From the IMG/VR virus record IMGVR_UViG_3300045971_000277, positions 1 through 64,000 of that record: a stretch of 64,000 nt of DNA. The stretch is one strand, 5' to 3'. Positions 25,011 to 33,305 of the stretch are shown here, in pieces (positions within the stretch are counted from its first letter, which is position 1; every line of letters begins with the position of its first letter). A program made the translations under genes and the position numbers. The stretch is from a virus. The notes beneath the pieces are model-generated. The model did no database searches. It was not told where the DNA came from and worked only from the letters and a program-made list of their open reading frames with translations.

Positions 25011-28000
25011 TGAGTTTCGTCAGGTACGCTAAGATACAAGTACTAGCCTCATGGGAAGTCGATCAAGACGGCCATAGCAGAATCGCGCACGCGAATGTAA
25101 CGGCAGCGGAAGCCCCGCTGCCGTCGTTCTATGCGAATCCTGGCAACCCCGGTACGTTGGATGTCAAAGAAGCCCTAGCGAAGGTTTCGAAGCAATATGA
25201 TATCAGTGCTGACCCGCGTGAATACATTTTTGAAGCGGTACGAGCCGTCACCGCAGGCGTATCTAATGAGAATGGCGACGCTTTTCATCGTGACGAACTT
25301 CTTCGTTTCGATCATCGCCTTGGCTGCGCAGTTTATCAGACTTTTATCCTAAAGCCACACCACGTTAATCACCGCGCCGAGAATCCTAAGACGGCCCGTG
25401 GCGTTATCCTAGATTCACACTACAACGACACCGCGCCTGCCTTAGAGATGTGCCCAAAGGAAGGTTGCGGCAATCGTACAGCAGAGCGTGAAGGCCGTGA
25501 CCGTACCGGCATCTACTGTAAGGCTTGCGGCACCACGGTCAAGGATGAATTCGTTGAGGTCCTGTTGGCCGTCAATGCATCGAAGGACCCGTCGTTTGCC
25601 GAAGGCGTGCGGACCGGCGTACTGAATGCGACCTCGATGGGCTGCTTTGTCCCAGGCACTCTTGTTACGATGGCAGATGGCAGCCGTAAGGCCATTGAGG
25701 CTGTTGTGCCGGGCGATTTTGTTATCACCCACACTGGCGCGGTGGCTGAGGTAGATGAAACCTCCGAACACGCTTGTGATGACGACATTGTTAGTATTTC
25801 TGTTGCGGGTGTGCAGGCCGACATCGTAGCCACTAATGACCATCCATTCTGGGTTGTAGATCGCGACACCAACTCTGGCAAGTGGGTGCACGCGTGTGAA
25901 GTTAAGCAGGGTGACTACTTACTTAGCCCGAAGCGCGACACTAAGCCAGTTGAAATAGACATTAAGTTAGCACGCCTAGCAGGGTATTTTGCTGCAGAAG
26001 GTAACTTTATTAGAGCTTACGATGGTCCGCTATCTGGCGAGCGAGTTGGGGTTGAGTTCTCTCTGAATGCGACAGAAACATGCTATTTAGATGAGATCCA
26101 AAAACTATTGATAGATCTTGGCGCCGATCCAAAGCGCTACGTGCGGGCTGACCGTAACATTGGCGTTGTTAAGGCGTATCGTTGCAAGGAGTTAGCTGAT
26201 AAGTTATTGCAACTAGTCGGCGAGCATGCACACAATAAGCATCTGTCCGATGAGATTTACGGTTGGCCTCGCGAAGCCCAGTTAGCATTTGTTGGCGCCA
26301 TCATTAATGGCGATGGTTTTGGCATTCACGAATACGGACATTCATGGACCCAGTTCACGTCTGTGAGCCAAGACCTTTGTGATCAAGTATCTCAGTTATT
26401 GGTTAACCTTAATATCCCACATCGCACTTCTGTTACAGCTAAGCGTTCCGGGTTTGGTTCTGAACGTCCCGTTTATGACCTGCATATAACAGGCGACTAT
26501 CAATTGGAGTTGGCTACTTCTACCGACAAGGTTAAGAAGACCTCTGCCACTGGTAATAAGATGGTTGCCAGTGTTCCATCTGATGCTGGCATTCTTCGTA
26601 AGGTGCGTAAGGTTGAACCAATCCAGTATACCGGAAACGTATATAATTTCGGCGTAAAACACGACGATCACTCTTACGTAGCGGGTGGCATTGCGGTTCA
26701 CAATTGCGTGTGCGACTCCACCACATGCAACGTGTGCGACCACGTCGCCTATAACAAGAGCGAGTTCTGCACTCACATCCGTGCAGGCAACAAGAAGAAG
26801 ACATTCAAGACGGCGGCAGGCGAGCGTGTCGCGTTTGAGTGGTGCAATAACGTCGTGTTTACCGAGCTAAGCCGGGTTGACCAGCCAGCTGACCCGACCG
26901 CACTACAGCAGGAGATTCTCGAGTTCACGGCGAAGATTGAACAAGAATCGACGAAGCCAGAAGCGCTCCGGAATGAGACTGAGCTACTCATCCTGTCGAA
27001 ACGCCTAGCCGACCTCAACGTTAGGGTGGCACAGATGCAGAAAGTGCCTGCCCCGCAACAGACCGACGCTCCCGCGCCGGGTCCAAAAGAGAACGCAGAG
27101 CTACCACAAGATAAACCGGACCAGTCAGCTAAGGTGCCGATACAGGAATTTGCTGACGGTAAAGAAGAGAAAGAGAAGAACGAAGAGGCACCCAGCCTTG
27201 CCGCAGTTGGCATCGATCCGGAGTCGATCGGTGCAGGTCACATCGCCGGACTTTCGGATCAATATTTAGCAGAACTAGACGCAGCAGCCAATCACGTGGC
27301 AACCAAGCCCGAGGGAGTTATAATGTCACAGTTTAAGTTCAAGACAGCATATAAGGATATGCGCCTGCAGGTAACTAAGCAGGGTAACTATCGGGTCTTT
27401 AACGATGCCGGTACCGTTTTCGTCGTCCGTCCGGAGCCGAAGGTGGCGGTGGCGGATCGCAAGGAGTTCGGCATCGGCATCATGCGTGACATTGCTGATA
27501 CCGGCATCGTCGCGACTGCCAAGAAGTACAGCGTGGCCTTCGGCCCGCGTACTGCTAGCGTCCTAGAGCATCACCTCGAGGATTTCGAGAAGGGCCGCGA
27601 CGAGGGCGACACCAAGCCTGCTACGGCTGACGGCATGCGTGATCACGCCGACAGCGAGCACGGCACGCCTAAGAAGAAGATGACGGAAGGCGTTGAGCGC
27701 GACCACGCTGAAAGCGAGCACGGCAAGCCGAAGCAGACCGTGACGGAAGACCACGTTGAGGATATCGAGGATGGCCGCAAAGAGGCCCCGGATACCGCCG
27801 TGGGTGAAGAGAACACGGTCAACAAGGACAAGCACCCGAAGAAGACAGTCAAGGACAACGTGCTGGACGACGCTGTCGTGGACCATGCTGAGGGCAAGAA
27901 CAAGAAGAAGGCTCAGGCGGATGAGAAGTCCAAGCCGTCCAAGTCTACGTCCAAGCCGTCTACGTCCAAGCCGTCTACGTCCAAGCCGTCGAAGAAGGAT

Positions 28001-29374
28001 GAGGCATCTAAGCCAGCCAGCAAGGGTGCGGCTCCCAAGGAGTCTGCCCCGCCTGCGGCCAATGAGCCGTTCGGCGGCGCGACTGACATCAGCGACGACG
28101 AGCTTGACTCGGCCTTCGACTCGGCCACCACGTCGCCGGGCGAGCAGGAAGGCACTGCGACCGCAATCCGCCTCTGGACCGCTAACAAGACCGTCATTGC
28201 CGACCTTGGCAAGCAGATCGAGTCGCTCAAGGCTGTCAACACTGGTCTGATGGTAGACCAGATTGCACCAGTTCTACGTGATATCGCGTCTAAGTCGATG
28301 GAAGTTGATGGCGTCGTGCACAAGCTGTCTGAGTGGACTCAGGGCTCGACTTCGTACGGCAAGGTGTTTGAGCAGCTAAACGCCCAGCTGTCCACCGAGC
28401 TACAGGCCGTTGCGGCTGCGCTGAAGGAGCAGAACACCACGCAGGTAGTCCGCCAGGAACTGAAGCCGGGTAAGCTGGCACAGCTTGAGGGTCGTAAGCT
28501 TGAGGTGGCTCTCGCGGCTGTCTCGGCTACCCTCGATAAGATGCTACAGATGGGCCAGGGCCAGGGTGACGTTGGTATGCCGCTGGCGGCCAAGAAGGAT
28601 GGCAAGCCGTGGTACGAGAAGTTCAACAAGAATGAATCTGGCAGCAAGTCGGCTAGCAAGTCCAAGTCCGCTAGCAAGGGGGCCTCAGTGGAAAAGACCG
28701 CGATGGATAAGGAATGCAGCCGTCACGGTAAGGCTTGCTCGTCTAAGGGTGCGAAGACCGCCGGGATGGAAGTCACGGCGGCCAGCAAGAAGTACGAGTC
28801 CCGTCTAGACCGCGTCTACAAGCGTCGGTTTGCGCAGCTTGAGTCGGAGAAGAACAAGAAGGTGGCGGAGGTTGAGGTTGATGTGGCTGGCAAGTTTAAG
28901 CGTGCGCTTAAGCTGGTCGCGTCCCGTCAGCGTCTAAATCTCGAGACCTCACCGATCAAGGCGGCGTTCGCTGACACCCTACTGACTCCAATGGACTTGG
29001 GCGGTGACGATTACTACCCCGGCATGGACGAGCAGCTTGCAGTGTCGCTGATCGAGCGCGCAGCAGCTGAGGGTCTCGAAGAGTTCGTCGAGAAGACCAT
29101 CGAGCGTGCTGCCGAAGTCATGAAGCTGTCCGAGGACGCGTTCAACGCACTGGAGGCCGATATCAAGAATCTACAGACGATGGCTCCTCCGGTGTCGCGT
29201 AAGGCTGCAACTGGCCACGATGGCAGCAACGTGCGTCGTGCCGCTGCTCAGGGTAATCTTCAGATTGCACCGTCATCCGTAGAAACCGCACCGACCGCTG
29301 ATGGTCGGCACAATCGCACAGAGCTTCGTACCGCATTAAATAACACCAAGATCAACCGCCAACGGGGTATATAG
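25010..29374 (+). CDS. prohead protease precursor with intein, fused to scaffold
   Basis: A 1454-aa precursor (1100 aa after splicing). The N-terminal protease domain joins residues 65-211 to residues 566 onward: NENGDAFHRDEL, a His-rich KPHHVNHRAENPKTARGVI (candidate catalytic His), a four-Cys zinc site (148, 153, 170, 173) and VLNATSMG (candidate catalytic Ser209). After the intein, CVCDSTTCNVC...FCTHI continues the domain. The pattern (HVNH, ARGVI, a xSMG-C junction) is that of phage capsid maturation proteases, though the exact peptidase family is not settled by eye. From about residue 640 the protein becomes a charged scaffold-like region with Lys/Glu repeats and a Ser/Lys/Pro tract. Lies directly after portal. 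Confidence 0.8.
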   Translation: MSFVRYAKIQVLASWEVDQDGHSRIAHANVTAAEAPLPSFYANPGNPGTLDVKEALAKVSKQYDISADPREYIFEAVRAVTAGVSNENGDAFHRDELLRFDHRLGCAVYQTFILKPHHVNHRAENPKTARGVILDSHYNDTAPALEMCPKEGCGNRTAEREGRDRTGIYCKACGTTVKDEFVEVLLAVNASKDPSFAEGVRTGVLNATSMGCFVPGTLVTMADGSRKAIEAVVPGDFVITHTGAVAEVDETSEHACDDDIVSISVAGVQADIVATNDHPFWVVDRDTNSGKWVHACEVKQGDYLLSPKRDTKPVEIDIKLARLAGYFAAEGNFIRAYDGPLSGERVGVEFSLNATETCYLDEIQKLLIDLGADPKRYVRADRNIGVVKAYRCKELADKLLQLVGEHAHNKHLSDEIYGWPREAQLAFVGAIINGDGFGIHEYGHSWTQFTSVSQDLCDQVSQLLVNLNIPHRTSVTAKRSGFGSERPVYDLHITGDYQLELATSTDKVKKTSATGNKMVASVPSDAGILRKVRKVEPIQYTGNVYNFGVKHDDHSYVAGGIAVHNCVCDSTTCNVCDHVAYNKSEFCTHIRAGNKKKTFKTAAGERVAFEWCNNVVFTELSRVDQPADPTALQQEILEFTAKIEQESTKPEALRNETELLILSKRLADLNVRVAQMQKVPAPQQTDAPAPGPKENAELPQDKPDQSAKVPIQEFADGKEEKEKNEEAPSLAAVGIDPESIGAGHIAGLSDQYLAELDAAANHVATKPEGVIMSQFKFKTAYKDMRLQVTKQGNYRVFNDAGTVFVVRPEPKVAVADRKEFGIGIMRDIADTGIVATAKKYSVAFGPRTASVLEHHLEDFEKGRDEGDTKPATADGMRDHADSEHGTPKKKMTEGVERDHAESEHGKPKQTVTEDHVEDIEDGRKEAPDTAVGEENTVNKDKHPKKTVKDNVLDDAVVDHAEGKNKKKAQADEKSKPSKSTSKPSTSKPSTSKPSKKDEASKPASKGAAPKESAPPAANEPFGGATDISDDELDSAFDSATTSPGEQEGTATAIRLWTANKTVIADLGKQIESLKAVNTGLMVDQIAPVLRDIASKSMEVDGVVHKLSEWTQGSTSYGKVFEQLNAQLSTELQAVAAALKEQNTTQVVRQELKPGKLAQLEGRKLEVALAAVSATLDKMLQMGQGQGDVGMPLAAKKDGKPWYEKFNKNESGSKSASKSKSASKGASVEKTAMDKECSRHGKACSSKGAKTAGMEVTAASKKYESRLDRVYKRRFAQLESEKNKKVAEVEVDVAGKFKRALKLVASRQRLNLETSPIKAAFADTLLTPMDLGGDDYYPGMDEQLAVSLIERAAAEGLEEFVEKTIERAAEVMKLSEDAFNALEADIKNLQTMAPPVSRKAATGHDGSNVRRAAAQGNLQIAPSSVETAPTADGRHNRTELRTALNNTKINRQRGI
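25643..26704 (+). mobile_element. LAGLIDADG intein in prohead protease gene
   Basis: Residues 212-565 of the precursor. Block A starts CFVPGTLVTMADGS. Block B has TNDHPFW (about 275-281). LAGLIDADG helices are RLAGYFAAEGN (about 322-332) and LAFVGAIINGDG (about 425-436). Block F reads VYNFGVKHDDHSYVAG and block G ends GIAVHN before Cys+1, so the His-Asn pair is standard. Insertion lies three residues after the presumed catalytic Ser. It shares only the general fold with the portal intein, with little close identity by eye, so the two were probably acquired separately. Confidence 0.93.
27323..29374 (+). CDS. nested in-frame scaffold protein (internal start)
   Basis: An in-frame ATG at codon 772 of the protease ORF is preceded by GAGGGAG at 5-base spacing, the best ribosome site in the ORF interior. 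It would give a 683-aa protein beginning MSQFKFKTAYKDMRLQV, covering a small globular N-terminus, acidic/His repeats (DHAESEHGKPK type), a Ser/Lys/Pro tract, and helical segments to the end. Lambda C/Nu3 and other phages make scaffold from the protease gene in just this way. I infer that both fused and free forms are made. Confidence 0.65.
   Translation: MSQFKFKTAYKDMRLQVTKQGNYRVFNDAGTVFVVRPEPKVAVADRKEFGIGIMRDIADTGIVATAKKYSVAFGPRTASVLEHHLEDFEKGRDEGDTKPATADGMRDHADSEHGTPKKKMTEGVERDHAESEHGKPKQTVTEDHVEDIEDGRKEAPDTAVGEENTVNKDKHPKKTVKDNVLDDAVVDHAEGKNKKKAQADEKSKPSKSTSKPSTSKPSTSKPSKKDEASKPASKGAAPKESAPPAANEPFGGATDISDDELDSAFDSATTSPGEQEGTATAIRLWTANKTVIADLGKQIESLKAVNTGLMVDQIAPVLRDIASKSMEVDGVVHKLSEWTQGSTSYGKVFEQLNAQLSTELQAVAAALKEQNTTQVVRQELKPGKLAQLEGRKLEVALAAVSATLDKMLQMGQGQGDVGMPLAAKKDGKPWYEKFNKNESGSKSASKSKSASKGASVEKTAMDKECSRHGKACSSKGAKTAGMEVTAASKKYESRLDRVYKRRFAQLESEKNKKVAEVEVDVAGKFKRALKLVASRQRLNLETSPIKAAFADTLLTPMDLGGDDYYPGMDEQLAVSLIERAAAEGLEEFVEKTIERAAEVMKLSEDAFNALEADIKNLQTMAPPVSRKAATGHDGSNVRRAAAQGNLQIAPSSVETAPTADGRHNRTELRTALNNTKINRQRGI
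27944..27988 (+). repeat. 15-bp tandem repeat in scaffold
   Basis: Three perfect head-to-tail copies of TCTACGTCCAAGCCG encode STSKP repeats in the disordered Ser/Lys/Pro tract of the scaffold. Because the copies are identical, the number may vary between relatives. Confidence 0.85.
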
Positions 29375-29443
29375 CCAGCGATTTGCTGGTAATCATTATC
29401 TAGCTACGAGGATGTTCCTCAAAGCTTTCAATAGGAGTCACAC
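29375..29443. promoter_or_regulatory. intergenic region with two small hairpins
   Basis: Contains a 5-bp stem CCAGC/GCTGG right after the protease stop and a second GAGGA/TCCTC, then an AATAGGAG ribosome site before the next ATG. The stems are short and lack U-tracts, so their role is unclear; RNA processing ahead of the highly expressed capsid genes is possible. Confidence 0.35.
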
Positions 29444-30202
29444 ATGGGATCATTAACAGGCAACCCAGCGTACCTTGGTTCGTTCCAGAACCAGATCTAC
29501 CCGAACGGGCTTGATCTAGGCCGCTGCGTTATTCATCAGGATCTCGGGGTATTCTATGCCGCCCCGGGCACCACTTTCCGTCAGGGTCAGTTCGTCAAGA
29601 TGACCTCCACTGGCATTCAGGTTTGCTCTGCTAAGGCTGACGTCTACCTTGGCCTAGCTAAGTGGACTAAGGCTGACAATTACTACGCGGTTGCTGTTGA
29701 CGAGCCCGTAACGCTCGTTGGCACCACCGTGATGAGCCTCAAGCACGCCAACCTCGTCGCCAGCACCATTCAGGTTCGTTCGGTGACTGGTATGACCGGC
29801 GGCACTGCTTACACAGGCGGCGGCACTGACTACACCGTGAACACCACCAACGGCACTTTGGTTCGTGTCGGTGGCGGCGCAATTGCCGATGGTCAGACCG
29901 TGTTCGCTAGCTACACTTGGACTCTGTCGGCTTCCGACCTAGACTTCCAGGGCCGCAACTTCTGGAACTTCACTGATGACGTCTCAGTTCAGGATAACCG
30001 CGTTACCATTATCACTGACTGGTCCGTGATCTTCACGACTCAGTACGACTCCTCGCAGGCTTACGCGGTGGGTGGTGCAATCTACATGGATGCCAGCGGT
30101 CGTCTATCTTCGGATAGCTCTGCCAGCGCTCAGGTCGTAGGGTCGATCATTCAGGTTCCGTCGGCTACTGACCCGTTCCTTGGCGTTGTCTTCAAGGGCT
30201 AA
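29444..30202 (+). CDS. capsid-associated (decoration-like) protein
   Basis: A 252-aa beta-rich protein (Gly, Thr, Val, Ser, aromatic), lying between scaffold and major capsid protein and close to the latter (22-base gap). It starts MGSLTGNPAYLGSFQNQIYP and contains a central TGGTAYTGGGTDYTV turn-rich stretch. Location and composition fit a head decoration or stabilisation protein, but no diagnostic motif is visible. A strong ribosome site (AGGAGT) precedes it, and codon choice (GGC, GTC, CAG, few rare codons) suggests high expression. Confidence 0.7.
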   Translation: MGSLTGNPAYLGSFQNQIYPNGLDLGRCVIHQDLGVFYAAPGTTFRQGQFVKMTSTGIQVCSAKADVYLGLAKWTKADNYYAVAVDEPVTLVGTTVMSLKHANLVASTIQVRSVTGMTGGTAYTGGGTDYTVNTTNGTLVRVGGGAIADGQTVFASYTWTLSASDLDFQGRNFWNFTDDVSVQDNRVTIITDWSVIFTTQYDSSQAYAVGGAIYMDASGRLSSDSSASAQVVGSIIQVPSATDPFLGVVFKG

Positions 30203-30224
30203 TAAGGATTAAGGAGATATAACC

Positions 30225-31442
30225 ATGGCACAGGTACATAACCCATACCGTCAGATCAAGCGCACAGCGTCAGCTGCCGCTCCTGCGGTTGCGCCCGTAA
30301 AGGCGCCAGTCAAGACCCGTTTAGCCAGCAAGGCCGATGAAAGCAATTTCGACGCCACTGGCACTTTCAACCCGCAGGCTTACGGCGGGTTCCGCGAGGA
30401 CATTCAGAGCGCAATTGGCAACAAGCGCGCTAAGATGTTCGATGGCAGCGGCGAACTGAACGCGTACGATAATAAGGACGCGCTGCAACAGATCGCTTAC
30501 CTGCTTAACAACGTCACCAAGAAGGCCTCCCCCGGTACGTTCTACCGTGAGGCTTCCAACATGAAGTCGGATGACCGCCGCAAGGTTCTAGCGGCTGCTC
30601 TAGCTGATCCGACCGGTGAAGGCTTTGCTATCGTTGGCCAGGAGCTTCTGCTCCCGATCAAGGATATCATCGACTACGAGGGCTGGGCACGCAAGATCTT
30701 CCGCGTCCGTCCGCTCGCGCAGGGTGAGTTGTTCCGCATCGCCAAGGACGTTCGTGCGACTGCCTGGACCGTTGGTCAGGATGGTCAATCGATCGAGTCC
30801 CGCGTGTACGGTAAGTACATCACCCCGTCTGAGTTCAAGGTTACCTCGTTCCCCACCGTTGACATCGAAGACATCTATCAGATGAACTTCGACGTCCTCG
30901 ATCGCGCTCAGGACACTGCGCGTCAGGAGATCGAGCTTGAAGAGGATAAGCGCGCTCTTGCCATCATCGACCGCGCCAGCGTCACCGTCAACAGCCCCAC
31001 CATCTTCTCGACTCTCGGCGTGGCTGCTTTCGAAGACATCCGCTATCAGGTTGAGCGCCACCGTCTCGTGGTTGCCAAGTTCCTCATCAACCGTCGCGAG
31101 CTTTCCGACCTCATCAAGACCGCCATCGGTCAGGGTGCAGGTGGGCAGCACGTTGACCCGGTGACCGAGCGCGAGCTAATCCTCGCCGGTTACGTCGGCA
31201 ACGTCCTCAATGCTCAGATCATCACCGCCGCAGGCACTGGCGTGGAAGAGGTTGTTCCGGCCGGTACCGTGTACGCTGCGACCGATTCTGAGTACATGGG
31301 CGAGATGGGCGTCCGCGTTGAACTGTTCTCCGAGCCGTTCAACATGTTCTCTCAACGACGGTTGGTTAAGGGCTGGGCTTTTGGTGAAATCATTGGTTTC
31401 GCCATTCCTAACTCGCGTGCCGTGGCTAAGGGTACCAAATAG
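30225..31442 (+). CDS. major capsid protein
   Basis: A 405-aa protein in the expected place after protease/scaffold, with an optimal ribosome site (AAGGAGATATAACC) and a strong terminator right after the gene, both marks of very high expression. The first about 60 residues are Ala/Pro/Lys-rich and may be removed on maturation. The body has the HK97-fold order: a long helix with YLLNNVTKK, a beta/peripheral domain (ELFRIAKDVRATAWTVGQDG), a spine helix with IELEEDKRALAIIDRA, and a C-terminal strand region (EVVPAGTVYAATDSEYMGEM ... WAFGEIIGFAI). Codon use is markedly optimised (AAG, GAG, CGC, CTC) compared with neighbours. Confidence 0.85.
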   Translation: MAQVHNPYRQIKRTASAAAPAVAPVKAPVKTRLASKADESNFDATGTFNPQAYGGFREDIQSAIGNKRAKMFDGSGELNAYDNKDALQQIAYLLNNVTKKASPGTFYREASNMKSDDRRKVLAAALADPTGEGFAIVGQELLLPIKDIIDYEGWARKIFRVRPLAQGELFRIAKDVRATAWTVGQDGQSIESRVYGKYITPSEFKVTSFPTVDIEDIYQMNFDVLDRAQDTARQEIELEEDKRALAIIDRASVTVNSPTIFSTLGVAAFEDIRYQVERHRLVVAKFLINRRELSDLIKTAIGQGAGGQHVDPVTERELILAGYVGNVLNAQIITAAGTGVEEVVPAGTVYAATDSEYMGEMGVRVELFSEPFNMFSQRRLVKGWAFGEIIGFAIPNSRAVAKGTK

Positions 31443-31470
31443 CTGCACGTTTGTTCAGTAATCGAGTATC

Positions 31471-31497
31471 GGACCCCGGGGCGGTTGACCGGGGTCC
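31471..31497 (+). terminator. Rho-independent terminator after capsid gene
   Basis: A perfect 9-bp GC-rich stem (GGACCCCGG / CCGGGGTCC) with a 9-base loop, followed by ATTCTTATAT. It would insulate the capsid operon from the downstream endonuclease gene. Confidence 0.85.
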
Positions 31498-31509
31498 ATT
31501 CTTATATGG

Positions 31510-31538
31510 TTTACGCTGTGAATCGGTGGGCGCATAAT
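31510..31538 (+). promoter_or_regulatory. sigma70-like promoter before endonuclease gene
   Basis: TTTACG and CATAAT are separated by exactly 17 bases, and the ATG of the next gene lies 5 bases after the -10 box. Transcription would start about at the ATG, giving a leaderless or nearly leaderless message. Placed just after the capsid terminator, it makes the mobile gene an independent unit. Confidence 0.5.
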
Positions 31539-31543
31539 AGTGC

Positions 31544-33244
31544 ATGAAAAAGCCGTTCCCGATTACGATAGAGCGATTCTGTCAGTTGCAGGCCGATGGC
31601 GTGTCGATGTCTAAAATGGCGTCCCAGTACGGCATTAGCGTGGCTTGGGTGTCGACATGGGCCAAGCGGAATGGACTAGGCTCAGCTATCAAGCCTACTG
31701 CGAATAAACAAGTAACAAAGGACGCGGTTGAGCAGGCGTGTGCAGAAGGCCTGTCGACACGACAAATGGCAGATAAGTTTGGGATTAGTAAGGCGCTTGT
31801 TAGCGCGAAGCTAAAGCAATATGGAATCAAAACGCAGCACGAGGCGCTATATATGGCAGATGTAACGCCATACAAAGCACCCAAACCACCACAAAACCAG
31901 TACGTGGCGACTGCAGCGACGGATGCTGTGTATTGTGCCGCCATGTCTGAGTCGTCCAAAGCTTTATGGAATACCCCTGAATACCGCGCCCGCATGGGAG
32001 CCGCACAGGCGACGCCAGAATATAAGGCAAAAGTAGGAGAAGCAGCTAAACGTATGTGGGCGGATCAAGCGTTTAAGGCCTATATGGTTGATGTAGTACT
32101 AAAGCCACGTGCGCGTGACCAAGCATTTAAGGTAAAGATGCAAGATATACGTGGTCGACGGCAATACCGCGATACTATATCACGCAATTCTAAGCAGCTA
32201 TGGATGGACCCAGAATTTAGAGCCAAGATGGTTCAGATTTGGATGGATCCGGCATACCGCGAGAAGATGTCGGAGTCATCTAAGAAAGTGTGGGAGCGCG
32301 ACGGTTACGCAGACCAGATGGCAGTTGTCAGGTCGCAAATGCCGCGTGAGTATACAAAGCCACAAATGAAAGTGGTAGATATACTAACCACGTTAGGTAT
32401 TGCACATCATACAGAACATGCAATAGGGCCATACTGCTTTGATATCTATATACCTCAGCACAATATACTGATTGAAGTGCAAGGCACGTATTGGCACGGC
32501 ATCAAAAACGTTGAGCGTAATGATCGGGCTAAATCTACATATATAGAGCAATATAGACCTGAGTTAAAACTACATTACGTATGGGAGCACGATTGTCTAC
32601 AACCAGATAAAGTAATGGAGCAGATTAAATACTGGCTTGGGATAACTGAAATCGAGCTAGTCCAATACGAACTGACCGATGTCGACGTCACTGTATCACA
32701 AGAGTCTAAGTTAATCGATAATTTCTTATATACATGGCATTATCAGCATCACGGACGCCATGGCTTAGACGTAGTTGCAACGAGCAAAGGAGAAACAATA
32801 GCGGTTGCACGTTTCGCCTCGCCGTCGCGACAAGAGATTGCTACGTCGATCGAGTATAAGTTTAGCGAGACGTTAGAGTTAACCCGACTGTGTGTACATC
32901 CAAGGTATCAGAAGAAAAATCTACTAAGCTGGTTTTTGTCTAAGGCGGAGAAGCTGGTCAGACAAGCCCGGCCAGACGTCAAATGCTTGGTGTCGTTTGC
33001 CGACACCAGCTACGGACATACCGGGGCCGTATATAAGGCGTCGAACTGGGGATTGCACGCGACCGTTAAACCTAATTATTTTTACGTGGACTCGACCGGC
33101 TGGGTGATGCATAAGAAGACCCTATGGAACCATTCAAAGAAGATGGGAATGACGGAGACGGAGTACGCGGCTCAATATGGTTATCGTAAGCAGTGGGGGC
33201 GGGAGAAGCTTAAGTTTATTCGTCGGTTAGTTACTACCAAATAG
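31544..33244 (+). CDS. EDxHD/Vsr-like homing endonuclease fused to Mom/GNAT-like domain
   Basis: A 566-aa multi-domain protein. Two helix-turn-helix units occupy about 20-45 and 70-95 (MADKFGISKALVSAKLKQYG). Four or five NUMOD-like repeats of the form SKxLWxxPEYRAKM lie between 135 and 255. A Vsr-like nuclease follows at about 268-365: FDIYIPQHNILIEVQGTYWHG and then WEHD, with acidic and His residues in the EDxHD order. The C-terminal 190 residues resemble the Mom-type acyltransferase fold: ELTRLCVHPRYQKKNLLSWF, then SFADTSYGHTGAVYKASNW and a His-rich end. The nuclease part fits a free-standing homing enzyme next to the capsid gene. The Mom-like part is unusual and may be an inactive DNA-binding relic or an active modifier. 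Confidence 0.8.
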   Translation: MKKPFPITIERFCQLQADGVSMSKMASQYGISVAWVSTWAKRNGLGSAIKPTANKQVTKDAVEQACAEGLSTRQMADKFGISKALVSAKLKQYGIKTQHEALYMADVTPYKAPKPPQNQYVATAATDAVYCAAMSESSKALWNTPEYRARMGAAQATPEYKAKVGEAAKRMWADQAFKAYMVDVVLKPRARDQAFKVKMQDIRGRRQYRDTISRNSKQLWMDPEFRAKMVQIWMDPAYREKMSESSKKVWERDGYADQMAVVRSQMPREYTKPQMKVVDILTTLGIAHHTEHAIGPYCFDIYIPQHNILIEVQGTYWHGIKNVERNDRAKSTYIEQYRPELKLHYVWEHDCLQPDKVMEQIKYWLGITEIELVQYELTDVDVTVSQESKLIDNFLYTWHYQHHGRHGLDVVATSKGETIAVARFASPSRQEIATSIEYKFSETLELTRLCVHPRYQKKNLLSWFLSKAEKLVRQARPDVKCLVSFADTSYGHTGAVYKASNWGLHATVKPNYFYVDSTGWVMHKKTLWNHSKKMGMTETEYAAQYGYRKQWGREKLKFIRRLVTTK

Positions 33245-33258
33245 GACAGCGCTATAAT
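33231..33258 (+). promoter_or_regulatory. promoter-like element
   Basis: TTACTA and a perfect TATAAT separated by 16 bases straddle the stop of the endonuclease gene and would drive the 219-aa protein gene. The same TTACTx-16-TATAAT layout precedes the glycosyltransferase gene. Confidence 0.5.
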
Positions 33259-33263
33259 TCAGT

Positions 33264-33293
33264 CGGGCATGACGCCCACGGGCAAGACGCCCA
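33264..33293. repeat. 15-bp tandem direct repeat in leader
   Basis: CGGGCATGACGCCCA is followed at once by CGGGCAAGACGCCCA (one mismatch). Each copy can fold as a GGGC/GCCC hairpin. The pair lies in the 5' leader of the 219-aa protein gene, between its promoter and its AGAGGAT ribosome site, so it may stabilise or control the message. Confidence 0.6.
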
Positions 33294-33305
33294 AGAGGAT
33301 ATCAA

